Positions 16,520-27,365 of a DNA stretch of 52,651 nucleotides are shown here, one piece after another. Within the stretch, counting starts at the first letter, position 1, and each line of letters opens with the position of its first letter. The DNA comes from a virus: IMG/VR virus record IMGVR_UViG_3300025508_000025, positions 1 to 52,651 of that record; one strand, given 5' to 3'. Under the pieces are notes generated by a model that saw only the letters and a list, made by a program, of their open reading frames with translations, made no database searches and was not told the origin of the DNA. The position numbers and the translations under genes are program-made.

Positions 16520-18027
16520 GAAAGTTTAAAGGTGGTGGTAGTAGTGGACCAACAGAAACAAGAGTAACTCAAACTGATCTACCAGAATATGTACAGCCGT
16601 ATTTTGAGAGACTATTACAGCGTAGTGAAGCAGATAGCATACAAGGGTATCAACCTTATGGTGGTCAACGACTAGCATACTTTTCGCCTGATGAATTACA
16701 ATCTCAAGCAATGACTCGTGGCTTTGCTGAAGCAGGTACACCACAAGCATACACAGATGCACAAACTAGATTTGGTTCACAAACTCCATTAACTTCAGGA
16801 TACACAGCAGGTACTGCTCCACAAGGCTATCAAGCTGGAACAGTTGGACCTACCTATCAAGCAGGTGCTTACAATCAAGGATATCAAGCTGGACCTTTTG
16901 ATGCAGGATATTCTGCTGGTACTAGACAAACTGGCTATGATCCTACAACAAGACAGTCAGGATATAGTGCAGGTCAAACCGCACAAACTTATAATCCTTT
17001 AAATTATGAAGAGAATATTTCTAGGTTTATGTCTCCGTATCAACAAAATGTTACTGATATACAAAAAAGAGAAGCTGCTCGTCAATCAGATATTATGGGC
17101 AAAGGTATTGGAGATCAAGCTACAGCACAAGGTGGATTAGGTGGTTATCGTGAAGCTATTCAACAATCTGAAAGAGAAAGAAATCTTTCTCAACAAATGG
17201 ATGATATTCAAGCACGAGGTAGTCAGTCTGCATTTGAGTCTGCTCAACAACAACTTGAAAGAGAAAGAGCTGGTGGCATGGGTGCTGCTAGATTTGGATT
17301 AGATGCATTTACTCAACAACAATCTGCACAGCAACAACAAGAACAACTTGCACAAAGAGCTTTTGAAACATCAGAACAATCAAGACAACAACAAGAAACT
17401 TTTGCTCAGTCTGCATTTAATGCAGGTGAATCAGCTAGACAACAAGCTGCAAAACTTGGATTATCTGCACAACAACAAGAAGATGCTGCAAGACAAGCAC
17501 AAGAAAAATTTAGTCAGTCTGGATATCAAATGCAACAAGCTGCACAACAACAGCAATCTGCTCAACAGCTACAAGCATTTAAAGCACAACAACAAGCACT
17601 TCAACAACAAGGTGCTCAAGGTATTCAACAATATCAAGCTGAAGAAGCTGCTCGTCAAGCTCAAGAAAGATTTGGACAAAGTGCATACGATATGTCTAAT
17701 CGCTACAACATGGCTGCTGCTCAAGGCTTACAAGGTATAGGTACAGCTCAACAAGCAGACGCACTTTCTAGAATTCAAGCCTTATCTGGCATTGGTGCTC
17801 AAGATAGAGCTTTACGACAAGCAAGTATGGACATGGGATACGATGACTTTCAAAGACAAAGAGATTTTTCTAAACGACAGCTTAGTGATTTTAGTGGTAT
17901 GTTGAGAGGTGTGCCTGTAACACCCAATCAAACAACTAGCACATACAGTCAACAACCTGGATTATTTCAACAAGCAGCAGGTGCTGGTTTAGCAGGTCTT
18001 GGTTTGTATAGAGGAACAAGAGGATAA
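16516..18027 (+). CDS. Gln-rich internal virion / tail protein with YxAG repeats
   Basis: The product has 503 residues. The start (VTQTDLPEYVQPYFERLLQR) is a common opening of phage tail-cluster proteins. Residues about 90-160 contain short repeats of the type GYQAGxx, GYSAGxx and TYQAGxx. Residues about 210-400 are Gln/Ala-rich coiled helices. The C-terminus ends in a Gly-rich hydrophobic piece (AAGAGLAGLGLYRGTRG). This resembles internal proteins that are ejected with DNA. No enzyme motif is seen. Confidence 0.7.
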   Translation: MRKFKGGGSSGPTETRVTQTDLPEYVQPYFERLLQRSEADSIQGYQPYGGQRLAYFSPDELQSQAMTRGFAEAGTPQAYTDAQTRFGSQTPLTSGYTAGTAPQGYQAGTVGPTYQAGAYNQGYQAGPFDAGYSAGTRQTGYDPTTRQSGYSAGQTAQTYNPLNYEENISRFMSPYQQNVTDIQKREAARQSDIMGKGIGDQATAQGGLGGYREAIQQSERERNLSQQMDDIQARGSQSAFESAQQQLERERAGGMGAARFGLDAFTQQQSAQQQQEQLAQRAFETSEQSRQQQETFAQSAFNAGESARQQAAKLGLSAQQQEDAARQAQEKFSQSGYQMQQAAQQQQSAQQLQAFKAQQQALQQQGAQGIQQYQAEEAARQAQERFGQSAYDMSNRYNMAAAQGLQGIGTAQQADALSRIQALSGIGAQDRALRQASMDMGYDDFQRQRDFSKRQLSDFSGMLRGVPVTPNQTTSTYSQQPGLFQQAAGAGLAGLGLYRGTRG

Positions 18028-18029
18028 TT

Positions 18030-19412
18030 ATGAATTTAGTACAACAAGCAAATTTTTTAGAAGATGTGCCTAAAGAACAATTGGCTCAAATGTCGCAAGA
18101 CCCTAATGGACAATTTCCTCCATTTTTAGTATTAAGCGAAATACAAAGAAGAACAACCAACGAAAAAAATTATCAAGCAATGCAACAACAACCTAATGCT
18201 ACTGTAGCAGAAGAAGTTGTTAATGAATTTATGCAGCCTGAACTAGCACAAAACCAACCTACAGGTTTGCAGGGTGGTGTACCACAGTCGGCAACTCCCT
18301 TGCCAGACGAAAATATCTCTGCAGGATTATCTGGTGCACCAACTGCTCCTATGCAAATGGCAGCTAGTGGTGGCTTAACAGGTTATGCAGCAGGAGATTT
18401 AACTTCTTTACCTGCAGGTAGTGGACCACAAGGACAAGATATAACAGATTCAGATGTAAATACATTTATGAGTTTACCTAGAAATGCAGATGGAACTGTT
18501 GATAAAAGTGCAGTTGCAGGAGCAGTGGCAAGTGGTGCATTAACTGCAGCAGCAGTAGTTGGATTCTTTTATCCAGAACCAGTATCAAGTGCAGCAGGAG
18601 CTGCTAGATTAGCTACAACAAGTTTTGGAAACAAAATTTTATCAGCTCCAGGAAAATTAAAATCAGGATTACAAAATTTCATGGGAAGAAGAAGTTTGGC
18701 AGCAGACCCAATGAGTAAATTTGGAGCTTCTAATGTAACATTAAAATCTGGAGAAACATTACCAAAACTTTTAAATACTAAACAAATTGGATCACAAGCA
18801 ATTAAGGATTTACGCATACCATCTAGACTAGGTTATGGCTTAACAGCACTAACTGCTGGAACAGGTCTTGGATATGCTTTAAGTGATGATGAAACTATTG
18901 AAAAACAAGAAGATAAAAAAGAAATGCGTATTGGCGATACCTACGATAAAGTAGTGGCTGCTGGTTTAAGTGCTGATAAAAATTCATCAAAAGGTTTAGG
19001 GCAAGGACAAATGGATTATAGAGATATGATTAGGTTAGGCACATCTATTATGGGTGCTAAAGATATTTCTGAGTTAGGAGAATCTGTTTCTGGAGTATTA
19101 GATGCACAAGATGCAAGAGCTACCACAGGATTACAACAACAATATCTTCAAGCACAAACAGATAAACTACAAGCTGATATTGCAGCAATGCCAGTAAAAG
19201 AAATTCAATCAGAGATTTCTATATACTCTAAATATCTTGATCAACTGAAAGAAAACTCTGAAGGAACTGAAGCTGATATAAGAAATATTAAAAATGCTTC
19301 TGATTATATTAATGCATTAAGTCAAGAGTTAATGACAGCTAGAGGTATTGATCTTGCTTCTGTTAATAGTCAAAAAAAATTATTAGAAGCTAGTGGCATA
19401 GGAAAAGTTTAA
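18030..19412 (+). CDS. Internal virion protein with hydrophobic middle
   Basis: The product has 460 residues. The N-terminal part (LEDVPKEQLAQMSQDPNGQFPPFLVLSEIQRRT) matches the opening of ejection-cluster proteins in other marine phages. MAASGGLTGYAAGDL occurs near residue 110, then Ala-rich hydrophobic segments (VAGAVASGALTAAAVVGFF; GYGLTALTAGTGLGYAL). The C-terminal third is helical. It lies just before the 2421-residue ejection protein. A membrane-active role during genome delivery is inference. Confidence 0.7.
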   Translation: MNLVQQANFLEDVPKEQLAQMSQDPNGQFPPFLVLSEIQRRTTNEKNYQAMQQQPNATVAEEVVNEFMQPELAQNQPTGLQGGVPQSATPLPDENISAGLSGAPTAPMQMAASGGLTGYAAGDLTSLPAGSGPQGQDITDSDVNTFMSLPRNADGTVDKSAVAGAVASGALTAAAVVGFFYPEPVSSAAGAARLATTSFGNKILSAPGKLKSGLQNFMGRRSLAADPMSKFGASNVTLKSGETLPKLLNTKQIGSQAIKDLRIPSRLGYGLTALTAGTGLGYALSDDETIEKQEDKKEMRIGDTYDKVVAAGLSADKNSSKGLGQGQMDYRDMIRLGTSIMGAKDISELGESVSGVLDAQDARATTGLQQQYLQAQTDKLQADIAAMPVKEIQSEISIYSKYLDQLKENSEGTEADIRNIKNASDYINALSQELMTARGIDLASVNSQKKLLEASGIGKV

Positions 19413-19417
19413 AGCTA

Positions 19418-22400
19418 ATGGCTGTATTTGATTTACCAAATGGCGAAAAATTAAATGTTCCTGATCAATATCTAGGCGATGTTGATATGGCATCTAATAT
19501 TAAAGATGTCTATGGTATTGATATTAATGAAGTTGCTTATGATCTAGATTGGTTAGCAGACAAACCTAAGTCAATAGCTAGAGGAGCTGTAGGATTAGCA
19601 GCAGATGTACCTTTAGGTTTAGCTGGTTTATTTGATATAGGAGATGATAGTGCTGCTGTTAAAGGTCTACAAGGATTTAAAGATTATTTAAGAGAAGATT
19701 CTGCATTAGCCTCTGATCCAAAATATAGAAATACATATGGTACAAAACTTGCAGAAGGTGCAGGTTCTTTTATTCCGTTTCTAGGAGCTGGTTTAGCAGG
19801 TAGAGCTTTAGCATCAAGAGGAGTTATTAGTCCAATGGCAGGAGCTTACGGAGTTCCAGCAGCATTAGCTGTGCCTACAGGTATGGCTCAACAAGTTGAT
19901 CGTTTGCAAATGGCTAGAGAAATGGGTGAAGATGTTGGAGCTGTATCTGAAACATTTGCTACTCTAACTGGTGGTCTTATAGGTTTAACAGAAATTGCAC
20001 CTATAGCAAATTTAATGAAAAAAATTCCTAAGTCTGCTCTTAGAAACAAAGAAACAAAAGATGCTATTCTTACTAAATTAAAATCTGCTGCACAGTCTGG
20101 TGCACTTGAAGGTGGTCAAGAAGTTCTTGCAAGTGTTTTACAAGACTTAACTGCTCGTGGTCTATACAGTGATGAGTTGCCTATAGGAGAAAGTTTATTT
20201 GATGAATTTACTATTGGTGGCATTATTGGTGGTACTGCTGACTTAGTTTTAAATAGTCTTGGACCAAAAAGAAATCAAGGTAATGCTTATCTTAGAGATA
20301 GAGAAGCTAGAGCTAGAAAAAATAAAGTTAATCTACAAGAGTCAGGTAAGTTTGAAAGAGCTATAGATCAAGGAGAAGTAACCGAATATCAACAACCTAC
20401 AGTCGTAGCTAAACCAGATATACCTGTTCCACCTATTGAAGGCTTAGAACCTCAACTAGAAATTACACGATTACCTGATGGAACATTTGCTGTTATAGAT
20501 ACTCAAGCTATTGACAGTCCTGTACTTGCAACAGCACCCACAGAAACAGAAGCAATAGTTCTTAAAGACAAACAGTTTACTCAGTTTGAAAGAGATAAAT
20601 TAAAATCTAGATTAGACAATGATTTATACAGCATGGGTTTAAGTGAAAGCTCAACTGCACAAGAAATAGGAGCAACAATTCTTGATCCTAATTCAGCAGA
20701 ATTAGATTTGCAAACTTTACTTAACTTTGATACTACATTTAAAGGTCCAAAGAAAAAAGCAAGACTTGATTCCACTAAAGCTCCAGATGATGTAATTAAA
20801 CACATAGAAAATCAAGGTTTAGATTTTAAGTCTACTTATTCTATGAATGAAGCAAAGTTATTTTTAAACAAAAAAGATTTTAATTCTTTAGCTTCTGATA
20901 TGGCACAAGTTGTATTTCAACAATCAGAAAAAGCAGGTATGCCTTCTATTCGTGCAGATAAAAAACAATTAGATACTTCTATTGGAGCAATAAAAGCATT
21001 AGCTAAATCTAAAAATATAGAGTTAGACGATGGAGGAATAGCGACTCCATTTATGAGATTTAATTCAATGACTACAGGAACTCCTATGTACAGACATATG
21101 AGCAAAGGACAAAAAGAATTACTTTTAGCTAAAATACATTCATTACCTGCATTTAATAATTTAACTCCTTTACCTGATTTTTCAATACGAGAATACACAG
21201 CAAAAGATATGGCTGATTTTGTAGCTGGTGTAGGACAAGCAGAGTTTGATGGCAATGATGTAAGAACATATTTAAAAGAAAGATTTAAAGATAGAACTCC
21301 AAAATATCATCCTTACTCTGATGGTAAATTTGATGACTTAATAATGAATGAACAGCTTGATACTTTTCTTCGTGATTTAAAAACAAGTGGCAGAGTTGAA
21401 TCTGTAGGAGAAAAAATAAGTACAAAAAAATATCCTTTTCCAGTATTAAGAATTAAACCTAACTTTGAGTTTGATATTGCAAGAAGAGCAGAAGGATTTA
21501 ATGAAACTCCTGAAGAGTTTGGAGCTAGGCTTACTCAAGAAAATAAATTACCACAAGAAACTATTGACCAGTTAATAGAATCTGAAAAAGTAAAACAACA
21601 AAAAGTTTTACCTCCGAAAGAAATAGAACCTAAAATAATAAACTTCCAAGAAGTTATAGAAGAAGGTCGTACTAATAAGTTTGCAAAAGAAATTCAAAAA
21701 AAATTAAAACAAGCTGGGTTATCAGAAGTTGGAGTTGTTGTTAGCAATGACATACTCTCTACAGAAACTTTAGTTGCAGGACAAAAAGGGGAAATCGTGT
21801 TTGACCCCACACAAACTAGAGCACAACAAACTAAAGGTCAGTATGACGAAAATACTGATACTATCTTTTTATCTTTAAACGCTGTTAATCCTGAAGGCAC
21901 AGCATCAGATATAGAAATCCAAGAACAACTTAATAGAATTATAGATGGTCAAATCATTCATGCATTTCGTGCTAAAGATTTAATCACTGAGCAAGAATAC
22001 AATTATCTTAAAAAAGAAGTTAAGCGTAGAAAAGTTCCGCAAGGTTTTGATGAAAACTTTAAAGGCAAAACTTTTTATGATAGAAGTAAAACACTTAACA
22101 ACGACAAAGCTCAATCACTTACAGCAGAAGGCAAAGGTGTTGATGCTATAGATGAGCTATACATAGAAAGTGCTGTAGCAGAAATGTATAAGGCAAGAAA
22201 CATTAAGCCTGATATACCACCTAAAGCTCAAGGCATTTTTGATAAGTTCTTAAACTTCTTTAAAAGCATGGGCACGGCTATGCGTTCTTCTGGTTATAAA
22301 AAATCTTCAGATATATTTAATGATATTGAAGCTGGAAAGATTGGTTCAAGAGAAAGAGATCAGATTAGAACTTTTAGAGAGTTAGATAGATTGCCTATTG

Positions 22401-25400
22401 CAGCAGAGACTGCTCCTATATTTGAAGTAGATGATGTTCAGGAAAAAGAAACAATTGAATTTACTGAAGAGGAAGCTAAAGAATTTAATATTTCTAATAC
22501 AGTATTTGTAGAAACAGAAACAGGTGCATTTGTTTCAGCTCCATATAATCCAATTAAAGGAAGAATTCTTGCTCCACCAAAAGTACAAAAAGGTAAAAGA
22601 ACAACTACAGCTAAAGATAGAAATAAAATTTATAACAAATATAAACTTACTGAAGAAGAATATCTAGAAGATGCTGAAGCTATTCTAGATAATATTAAAA
22701 ATAAAAATTTACTTGGTGCAATGGAATGGTATATAGAAAATGCTCCTAGTCAAGATTATAAATTAATAGCTACTAGAGTTTTAAAACAATTAAAAAAATT
22801 AAAATCAGCCAATATAGATTTTGATATTGTTATTTTTGATGATGCATATCTTCAACAACCTGCATCGGGATGGTTAGCAGAAGATATTAAAGAATTAAAA
22901 GCTCGTAAAAATAACTTGAATGGACAATCAATCGCACCTGGAAATGCAGGTAGAAGAAATGGATTAATATATTTAAATAATGTAGATGGAGCAAGAGGAA
23001 ATGGTGTAAATTTTGATACTTTTTTACATGAAGCAATTCATGCAGTAACACAAAGTACAGTTTTTATAGCTAATAATCCAGATGCTTTTTATTACCAAGA
23101 TATTACTCTTACTCAAAAAAGTATGGAGCAAATTAAAAGATTAGAGAATTTGCGAAAAAGAATTAAAAAAGAAATTAATCAAGAAAAACAAAGTGGCAAA
23201 TGGAGTGAAAGAAGTTATCAAGAACAATTTAGAATCAATTATTCAACAAAAAATATAAATGAACTTTTGTCTATGGGTTTAACTGATAGATATACTCAAG
23301 AGTTTTTTGAAAATATTAAATATACTCCTAAAGGAACAAACACTTTATGGGATGTTTTTGTAGATAGTATTAGAAAAATATTAGATATTCCTGCTAAAAA
23401 AGGTACAGCTCTTTCTGCATTTTTAAAAGAAGCAGATCAAATTCTTGATTTAAATCCTGAAGATATTAAAGCTACTCAAAAAATGCTTAGTAAATATCAA
23501 GATCAAAATGCTAAAGATAATCAAATAAATGCACCACCTATAGAAACGCAAAGAGAAAGTATTAATAATCAAATAAAAAAATTACAACAACGACTTGATC
23601 CATTACAAGCAACTATGAATCAAGAGTATGCTGTAATGAGCAATGCTAATAACTTAAAACTTAGTAGACAAATACAAGAAATAGAACAAGAAATAACAGC
23701 ATTGCAAGAACAATTAAAAAATCTTTCTCCAGAACAAACATCTTTTGTATTTGAGCAAGGCATTCGATCTCAAGACCCAAGCATATCATTACAAAAAGCT
23801 GTAGAGTCAGCAGAAGAATTAACCAAAAAAACTCCTAGAGGTGATATACCTCCTTATAATTTAAATGCTTCTGATGTTGCACTAGAAGCTGCTCAAGAAT
23901 TTATTGCAGACCCTACAGCTCGTATGCCTAAGATGCCTGTTAATGAGTCAGCAGTGCCAGAAGAGTTTAAAGAACGAGCTGAGAAAACTGGTTATCAAAG
24001 AGATGAAAGAACAGCAGGAGAAAGATTTATAGATGTTGCTGCTGATCCTATTACAAGTGTTAAAAAATTCTTTGCCAATACAAGACAAACTTATATTGAT
24101 AGTTTAGATAAACTTGATAAAAAGATAATTGAAGGCATTGAAACCAACGAAGAAGTAAGACTTGCAAATAACTTAGTATCAACTAGCACTATGGCTGCTT
24201 TAAGATTAGCAGATAGAGCAAGAGGTGTATTTGCACAGATGCTAACAAGAGGTGTGCCTGTTGATAAAATAGATGGCGTTGATGCTTTAACTTCAGTGCA
24301 AGAGTTTGAGTTTTCTGCTAGATACAATCCTTTTGTAGATGGCAATACAGGTAAAGGAGGTCTTGTACAATTTACTGCACCTTTATATTCAGACCCTACA
24401 ATAGATAAAGAATATGTATTTGGTTTATATGCTGGTTTAAAAAGAGTTAAAAGTCTTAATGAGAATGGCGTAGAGGTTGATGTTCCATCAAGTTTAAGAG
24501 ACCTAGAACTTATTGAACAAATAGAAAATAATTACAAAGATGTTGTAGAGGTCTACAACAATTATCAGCAATGGAATAATGGATTAATTAGTTTTGCAGA
24601 AGCTAAAGGTATTTTAAGCCAAGAACAATCTCAGTTATGGAGAACTCATTCTGCATACTATCCTTTCTATAGAAACATGGTAGATGATACTGAAATGAGT
24701 GCACCTGCGGTTGGTGGTGGTTCATTACCAAGCAATCCTCTTTCAATTAAAATGAAAGGTTCTGAAAAAGAACTCAATGTGCCTCCATTAGAAGCTATAG
24801 CAAGAAACTCTTTGTCTATATTAACTGCATCTATGAAGAATGATGGCGTTGCTAAATTAGTTAGAGACTTAGAAACAATGGGCGATGCCAAAGAAATTAG
24901 TCCAAGTCAAACACCAGGATTAGATACAATTTTTGTATTTGAAAATGGTGTAAAGAAACACATCTTATTAAAAGACCCAGAAACATTTCTTGCTTTGCAA
25001 TCTGTAGGTGGAGTTAAAACAGATATGTTAACTAAAATATTTGCTGTACCAGCAGGAATATTAAGAGACACAGTTACTCGTGATCCTGGATTTGTTGTTG
25101 TTAATATATTAAGAGATACACTATCTTCTGCTGTTACATCAGGAGTTAAGCTAGGTATAGATGCAGACAGCTATACACCTATTATAGATTCAGTTAAGAA
25201 TATGTTTGGTGATATGACTGATCTAGAAAAGTTTGGAATTATAGGTGGTTATGATTTTGCCAACGATGAAGGTGACATTGTTAGCTTTATGGCAAGAACA
25301 AGAAGGCAACAAGGACTATCATCAGAAAACGGAATTACTCCAGAAAGTGCATTTTATAAACTATGGGATGGATTGGGTGGACTAACCACTAAATCAGATG

Positions 25401-26683
25401 GTGCAACTCGTAAAGCAGTTTATGACTCAGTATATAAAAGTGCATTAAAAGATGGTGCAACAGAAGCGGAAGCTCAATCAGCAGCAGCATATCAAGCATT
25501 AGAAATAATAAACTTTGGTCGCAGAGGACTATCACCTACATTCAAGCTAGTGACTTCTGCAATACCATTCTTGAACGCAAGAATACAGGGTCTTGATGTC
25601 TTGTATAGATCGTTTAGTGGTAAATATTCTGCTACAGAGAAACTGCAAGAAGGCGAAACAATGGAAGAACTCAAAAGCAGAATTGTAAAGACGGCTTTGC
25701 AAAGAGGTCTGGGCTTGATGGGTGTCACCATAATGTATTATTTACTGGTCAGTGATACCGATGATTACAAAGAAGCCAAGCGAGAAACAAGAGATGATAA
25801 TTGGTTAATACCTACGCCTTGGGATTACACAGTTAAGATACCTATACCTTTTGAAGTAGGCATGATGTTTAAGGCTTTACCTGAAAGGATTGTTGATATG
25901 GCATGGGGTCAAGTAGAAAAAGACCCTCTGAAATCTATGGCAAGACAGCTAGGAACTTCTGCAAAAATTCCAGTCTTTAGTGGAGACATTAGTGTTCAGG
26001 CTGTTAAACCATTGTTTGAAGCTATCACTAACAGAAACTCTTTCACAGGCACTGAGATTGTTCCTTACTACAAGTTAGGCTTAGAAGCAGGGTATCAAGC
26101 TAATCCCCAAACAAATGAACTGGCAAGGCTTATAGGTGAACAGCTAGGCATATCTCCAATGAAGATAGAGTATGTGCTTAAAGGCTACACAGGAACGCTA
26201 GGTGGCTATGCTTTAAGTGTCATAGACTCTATGGTCAGAACTGCTACAGGCAGTCCTTACATCCCTAACAATGCATTTAATAATCCAACGAACTGGGCAC
26301 AACTACCAGTCTTTAAAAGACTTCTTGTAGATTCTAATCAGATGGGAGGATTGCAACAGCAGTTTTATGAACTAAGAGGGGAAGTTAATAAGGTCACACA
26401 GACCATGAACAGTCTCAAGAAACAAAAAAGATTTGATGAACTGGCAACTTATAGAGCCAACAATCAAGGAACTATGAATGTTAAAAATCAAGTCCGATCA
26501 ATGGAAAGATACTTAGATAATTACAGAAAGAAAAGAGATGCAATCATGCGTAGAGAAGATGTTTCTGTTTCAGTCAAACAAGGATTGCTTGAAGATTTAG
26601 TTTTAGAAAGAGATAAGAGATTAGCTTTTGTACCTGAGTTAAGAAAGAAAGCCAATGTTCCCATCTTTACAGGAAACCTGTAG
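19418..26683 (+). CDS. Giant polyvalent internal virion / ejection protein with zincin and LPD38-like domains
   Basis: The product has 2421 residues, the largest gene here. Residues about 50-290 contain several Gly/Ala-rich helices able to enter membranes. Around residue 844 a segment GQIIHAFRAKDLITEQEYNYL looks like a zincin in which HE has become GQ; it is followed near 930-990 by KAQGIFDKFLNFFKSMGTAMR..SDIFNDIEAGKIGSR, the usual downstream module. A second, intact HExxH lies at H1204-E1205-A-I-H1208 (FLHEAIHAVTQ). Around 1885, VTRDPGFVVVNILRDTLSSAV matches the start of an LPD38-like domain. Such large polyvalent proteins are injected with phage DNA. The C-terminus is a helical, charged tail. 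Confidence 0.8.
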   Translation: MAVFDLPNGEKLNVPDQYLGDVDMASNIKDVYGIDINEVAYDLDWLADKPKSIARGAVGLAADVPLGLAGLFDIGDDSAAVKGLQGFKDYLREDSALASDPKYRNTYGTKLAEGAGSFIPFLGAGLAGRALASRGVISPMAGAYGVPAALAVPTGMAQQVDRLQMAREMGEDVGAVSETFATLTGGLIGLTEIAPIANLMKKIPKSALRNKETKDAILTKLKSAAQSGALEGGQEVLASVLQDLTARGLYSDELPIGESLFDEFTIGGIIGGTADLVLNSLGPKRNQGNAYLRDREARARKNKVNLQESGKFERAIDQGEVTEYQQPTVVAKPDIPVPPIEGLEPQLEITRLPDGTFAVIDTQAIDSPVLATAPTETEAIVLKDKQFTQFERDKLKSRLDNDLYSMGLSESSTAQEIGATILDPNSAELDLQTLLNFDTTFKGPKKKARLDSTKAPDDVIKHIENQGLDFKSTYSMNEAKLFLNKKDFNSLASDMAQVVFQQSEKAGMPSIRADKKQLDTSIGAIKALAKSKNIELDDGGIATPFMRFNSMTTGTPMYRHMSKGQKELLLAKIHSLPAFNNLTPLPDFSIREYTAKDMADFVAGVGQAEFDGNDVRTYLKERFKDRTPKYHPYSDGKFDDLIMNEQLDTFLRDLKTSGRVESVGEKISTKKYPFPVLRIKPNFEFDIARRAEGFNETPEEFGARLTQENKLPQETIDQLIESEKVKQQKVLPPKEIEPKIINFQEVIEEGRTNKFAKEIQKKLKQAGLSEVGVVVSNDILSTETLVAGQKGEIVFDPTQTRAQQTKGQYDENTDTIFLSLNAVNPEGTASDIEIQEQLNRIIDGQIIHAFRAKDLITEQEYNYLKKEVKRRKVPQGFDENFKGKTFYDRSKTLNNDKAQSLTAEGKGVDAIDELYIESAVAEMYKARNIKPDIPPKAQGIFDKFLNFFKSMGTAMRSSGYKKSSDIFNDIEAGKIGSRERDQIRTFRELDRLPIAAETAPIFEVDDVQEKETIEFTEEEAKEFNISNTVFVETETGAFVSAPYNPIKGRILAPPKVQKGKRTTTAKDRNKIYNKYKLTEEEYLEDAEAILDNIKNKNLLGAMEWYIENAPSQDYKLIATRVLKQLKKLKSANIDFDIVIFDDAYLQQPASGWLAEDIKELKARKNNLNGQSIAPGNAGRRNGLIYLNNVDGARGNGVNFDTFLHEAIHAVTQSTVFIANNPDAFYYQDITLTQKSMEQIKRLENLRKRIKKEINQEKQSGKWSERSYQEQFRINYSTKNINELLSMGLTDRYTQEFFENIKYTPKGTNTLWDVFVDSIRKILDIPAKKGTALSAFLKEADQILDLNPEDIKATQKMLSKYQDQNAKDNQINAPPIETQRESINNQIKKLQQRLDPLQATMNQEYAVMSNANNLKLSRQIQEIEQEITALQEQLKNLSPEQTSFVFEQGIRSQDPSISLQKAVESAEELTKKTPRGDIPPYNLNASDVALEAAQEFIADPTARMPKMPVNESAVPEEFKERAEKTGYQRDERTAGERFIDVAADPITSVKKFFANTRQTYIDSLDKLDKKIIEGIETNEEVRLANNLVSTSTMAALRLADRARGVFAQMLTRGVPVDKIDGVDALTSVQEFEFSARYNPFVDGNTGKGGLVQFTAPLYSDPTIDKEYVFGLYAGLKRVKSLNENGVEVDVPSSLRDLELIEQIENNYKDVVEVYNNYQQWNNGLISFAEAKGILSQEQSQLWRTHSAYYPFYRNMVDDTEMSAPAVGGGSLPSNPLSIKMKGSEKELNVPPLEAIARNSLSILTASMKNDGVAKLVRDLETMGDAKEISPSQTPGLDTIFVFENGVKKHILLKDPETFLALQSVGGVKTDMLTKIFAVPAGILRDTVTRDPGFVVVNILRDTLSSAVTSGVKLGIDADSYTPIIDSVKNMFGDMTDLEKFGIIGGYDFANDEGDIVSFMARTRRQQGLSSENGITPESAFYKLWDGLGGLTTKSDGATRKAVYDSVYKSALKDGATEAEAQSAAAYQALEIINFGRRGLSPTFKLVTSAIPFLNARIQGLDVLYRSFSGKYSATEKLQEGETMEELKSRIVKTALQRGLGLMGVTIMYYLLVSDTDDYKEAKRETRDDNWLIPTPWDYTVKIPIPFEVGMMFKALPERIVDMAWGQVEKDPLKSMARQLGTSAKIPVFSGDISVQAVKPLFEAITNRNSFTGTEIVPYYKLGLEAGYQANPQTNELARLIGEQLGISPMKIEYVLKGYTGTLGGYALSVIDSMVRTATGSPYIPNNAFNNPTNWAQLPVFKRLLVDSNQMGGLQQQFYELRGEVNKVTQTMNSLKKQKRFDELATYRANNQGTMNVKNQVRSMERYLDNYRKKRDAIMRREDVSVSVKQGLLEDLVLERDKRLAFVPELRKKANVPIFTGNL

Positions 26684-26689
26684 CTAAGA

Positions 26690-27151
26690 TTATCTCTTAC
26701 CAGTAAATAATATTTTCTTTTCGGCTGCCAGAAGCTGCGAATTTTGATTTACTATTCTGACTGCATTGTTTAGGTCAACAAGTTTGTTTTCCATTTGGTC
26801 AAATTGTGCATCCACTCCCTTTAGCTGATCAATCAACTTCTCTTCTTTGAATTGTTTTAATCTAAAGAAGTCATTGTGATTAGGATGACGAGCATGAAAC
26901 AAACGAGCATAGAAGCTAATGTAATCATTGCTGATCTTAAACTCCCCTCCATTCGTTTCTATCTCCCTGTTCCACCTAATGCGATTAATGATTGCCCAAT
27001 GAGAGTAATGCTTTCTGCCAGTCTTAATAGCTTCTAGCGTGTACTCCTCAAACTTATCCCATACTTGAGGGTTCTTCTTATGCCATCCCCACCAAGCCTC
27101 TTTCCTTTCCTGTAGCTTCTTCTCAAGCTGTTCAATTACCATTGACATCAT
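26690..27151 (-). CDS. Conserved phage hypothetical protein
   Basis: The product has up to 153 residues (two adjacent ATG codons at 27151 and 27148 behind GGAGGAAG). The central part (NPQVWDKFEEYTLEAIKTGRKHYSHWAIINRIRWNREIETNGGEFKISNDYISFYARLFHARHP) belongs to a family widespread in phages of aquatic bacteria, with no known function. A C-terminal coiled coil (DQLKGVDAQFDQMENKLVDLNNAVR) follows. It is the last gene of the minus-strand recombination operon and ends 7 bp from the convergent giant structural gene. No clear terminator is seen in between. Confidence 0.65.
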   Translation of the reverse strand: MMSMVIEQLEKKLQERKEAWWGWHKKNPQVWDKFEEYTLEAIKTGRKHYSHWAIINRIRWNREIETNGGEFKISNDYISFYARLFHARHPNHNDFFRLKQFKEEKLIDQLKGVDAQFDQMENKLVDLNNAVRIVNQNSQLLAAEKKILFTGKR

Positions 27152-27365
27152 CTTCCTCCATTAACTTTTCTAACCACCCTGCCATTTGAAATCCATTTGA
27201 ATCATTATCAGGGTTTGTGTACACCACATTCTTTACATCTTTTACCAATGTCTTAGGCAAGTAATACCTATTTGCAATATCAGTTAAAATCTGTAACAAC
27301 TCTTCTCTGTCTACGCCTTCTGCCCATTGCTTGACTTCATCGTAATTCACATCATCTTTAACCAT
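27132..27365 (-). CDS. Small acidic hypothetical protein
   Basis: The product has 77 residues and is acidic and helical, with no membrane segment. YDEVKQWAEGVDREELLQILTDIANRYYLPKTLVKDV suggests a three-helix bundle. It overlaps the upstream RusA-like gene by 8 bp and the next gene by 20 bp. It is not recognised beyond its place in the recombination operon. Confidence 0.55.
   Translation of the reverse strand: MVKDDVNYDEVKQWAEGVDREELLQILTDIANRYYLPKTLVKDVKNVVYTNPDNDSNGFQMAGWLEKLMEEDDVNGN

Noticed and set aside
26669-26681. ACAGG-AAA-CCTGT hairpin at the convergent gene ends
   Set aside because: Five-bp stem with no T run on either side; too short for a terminator call.
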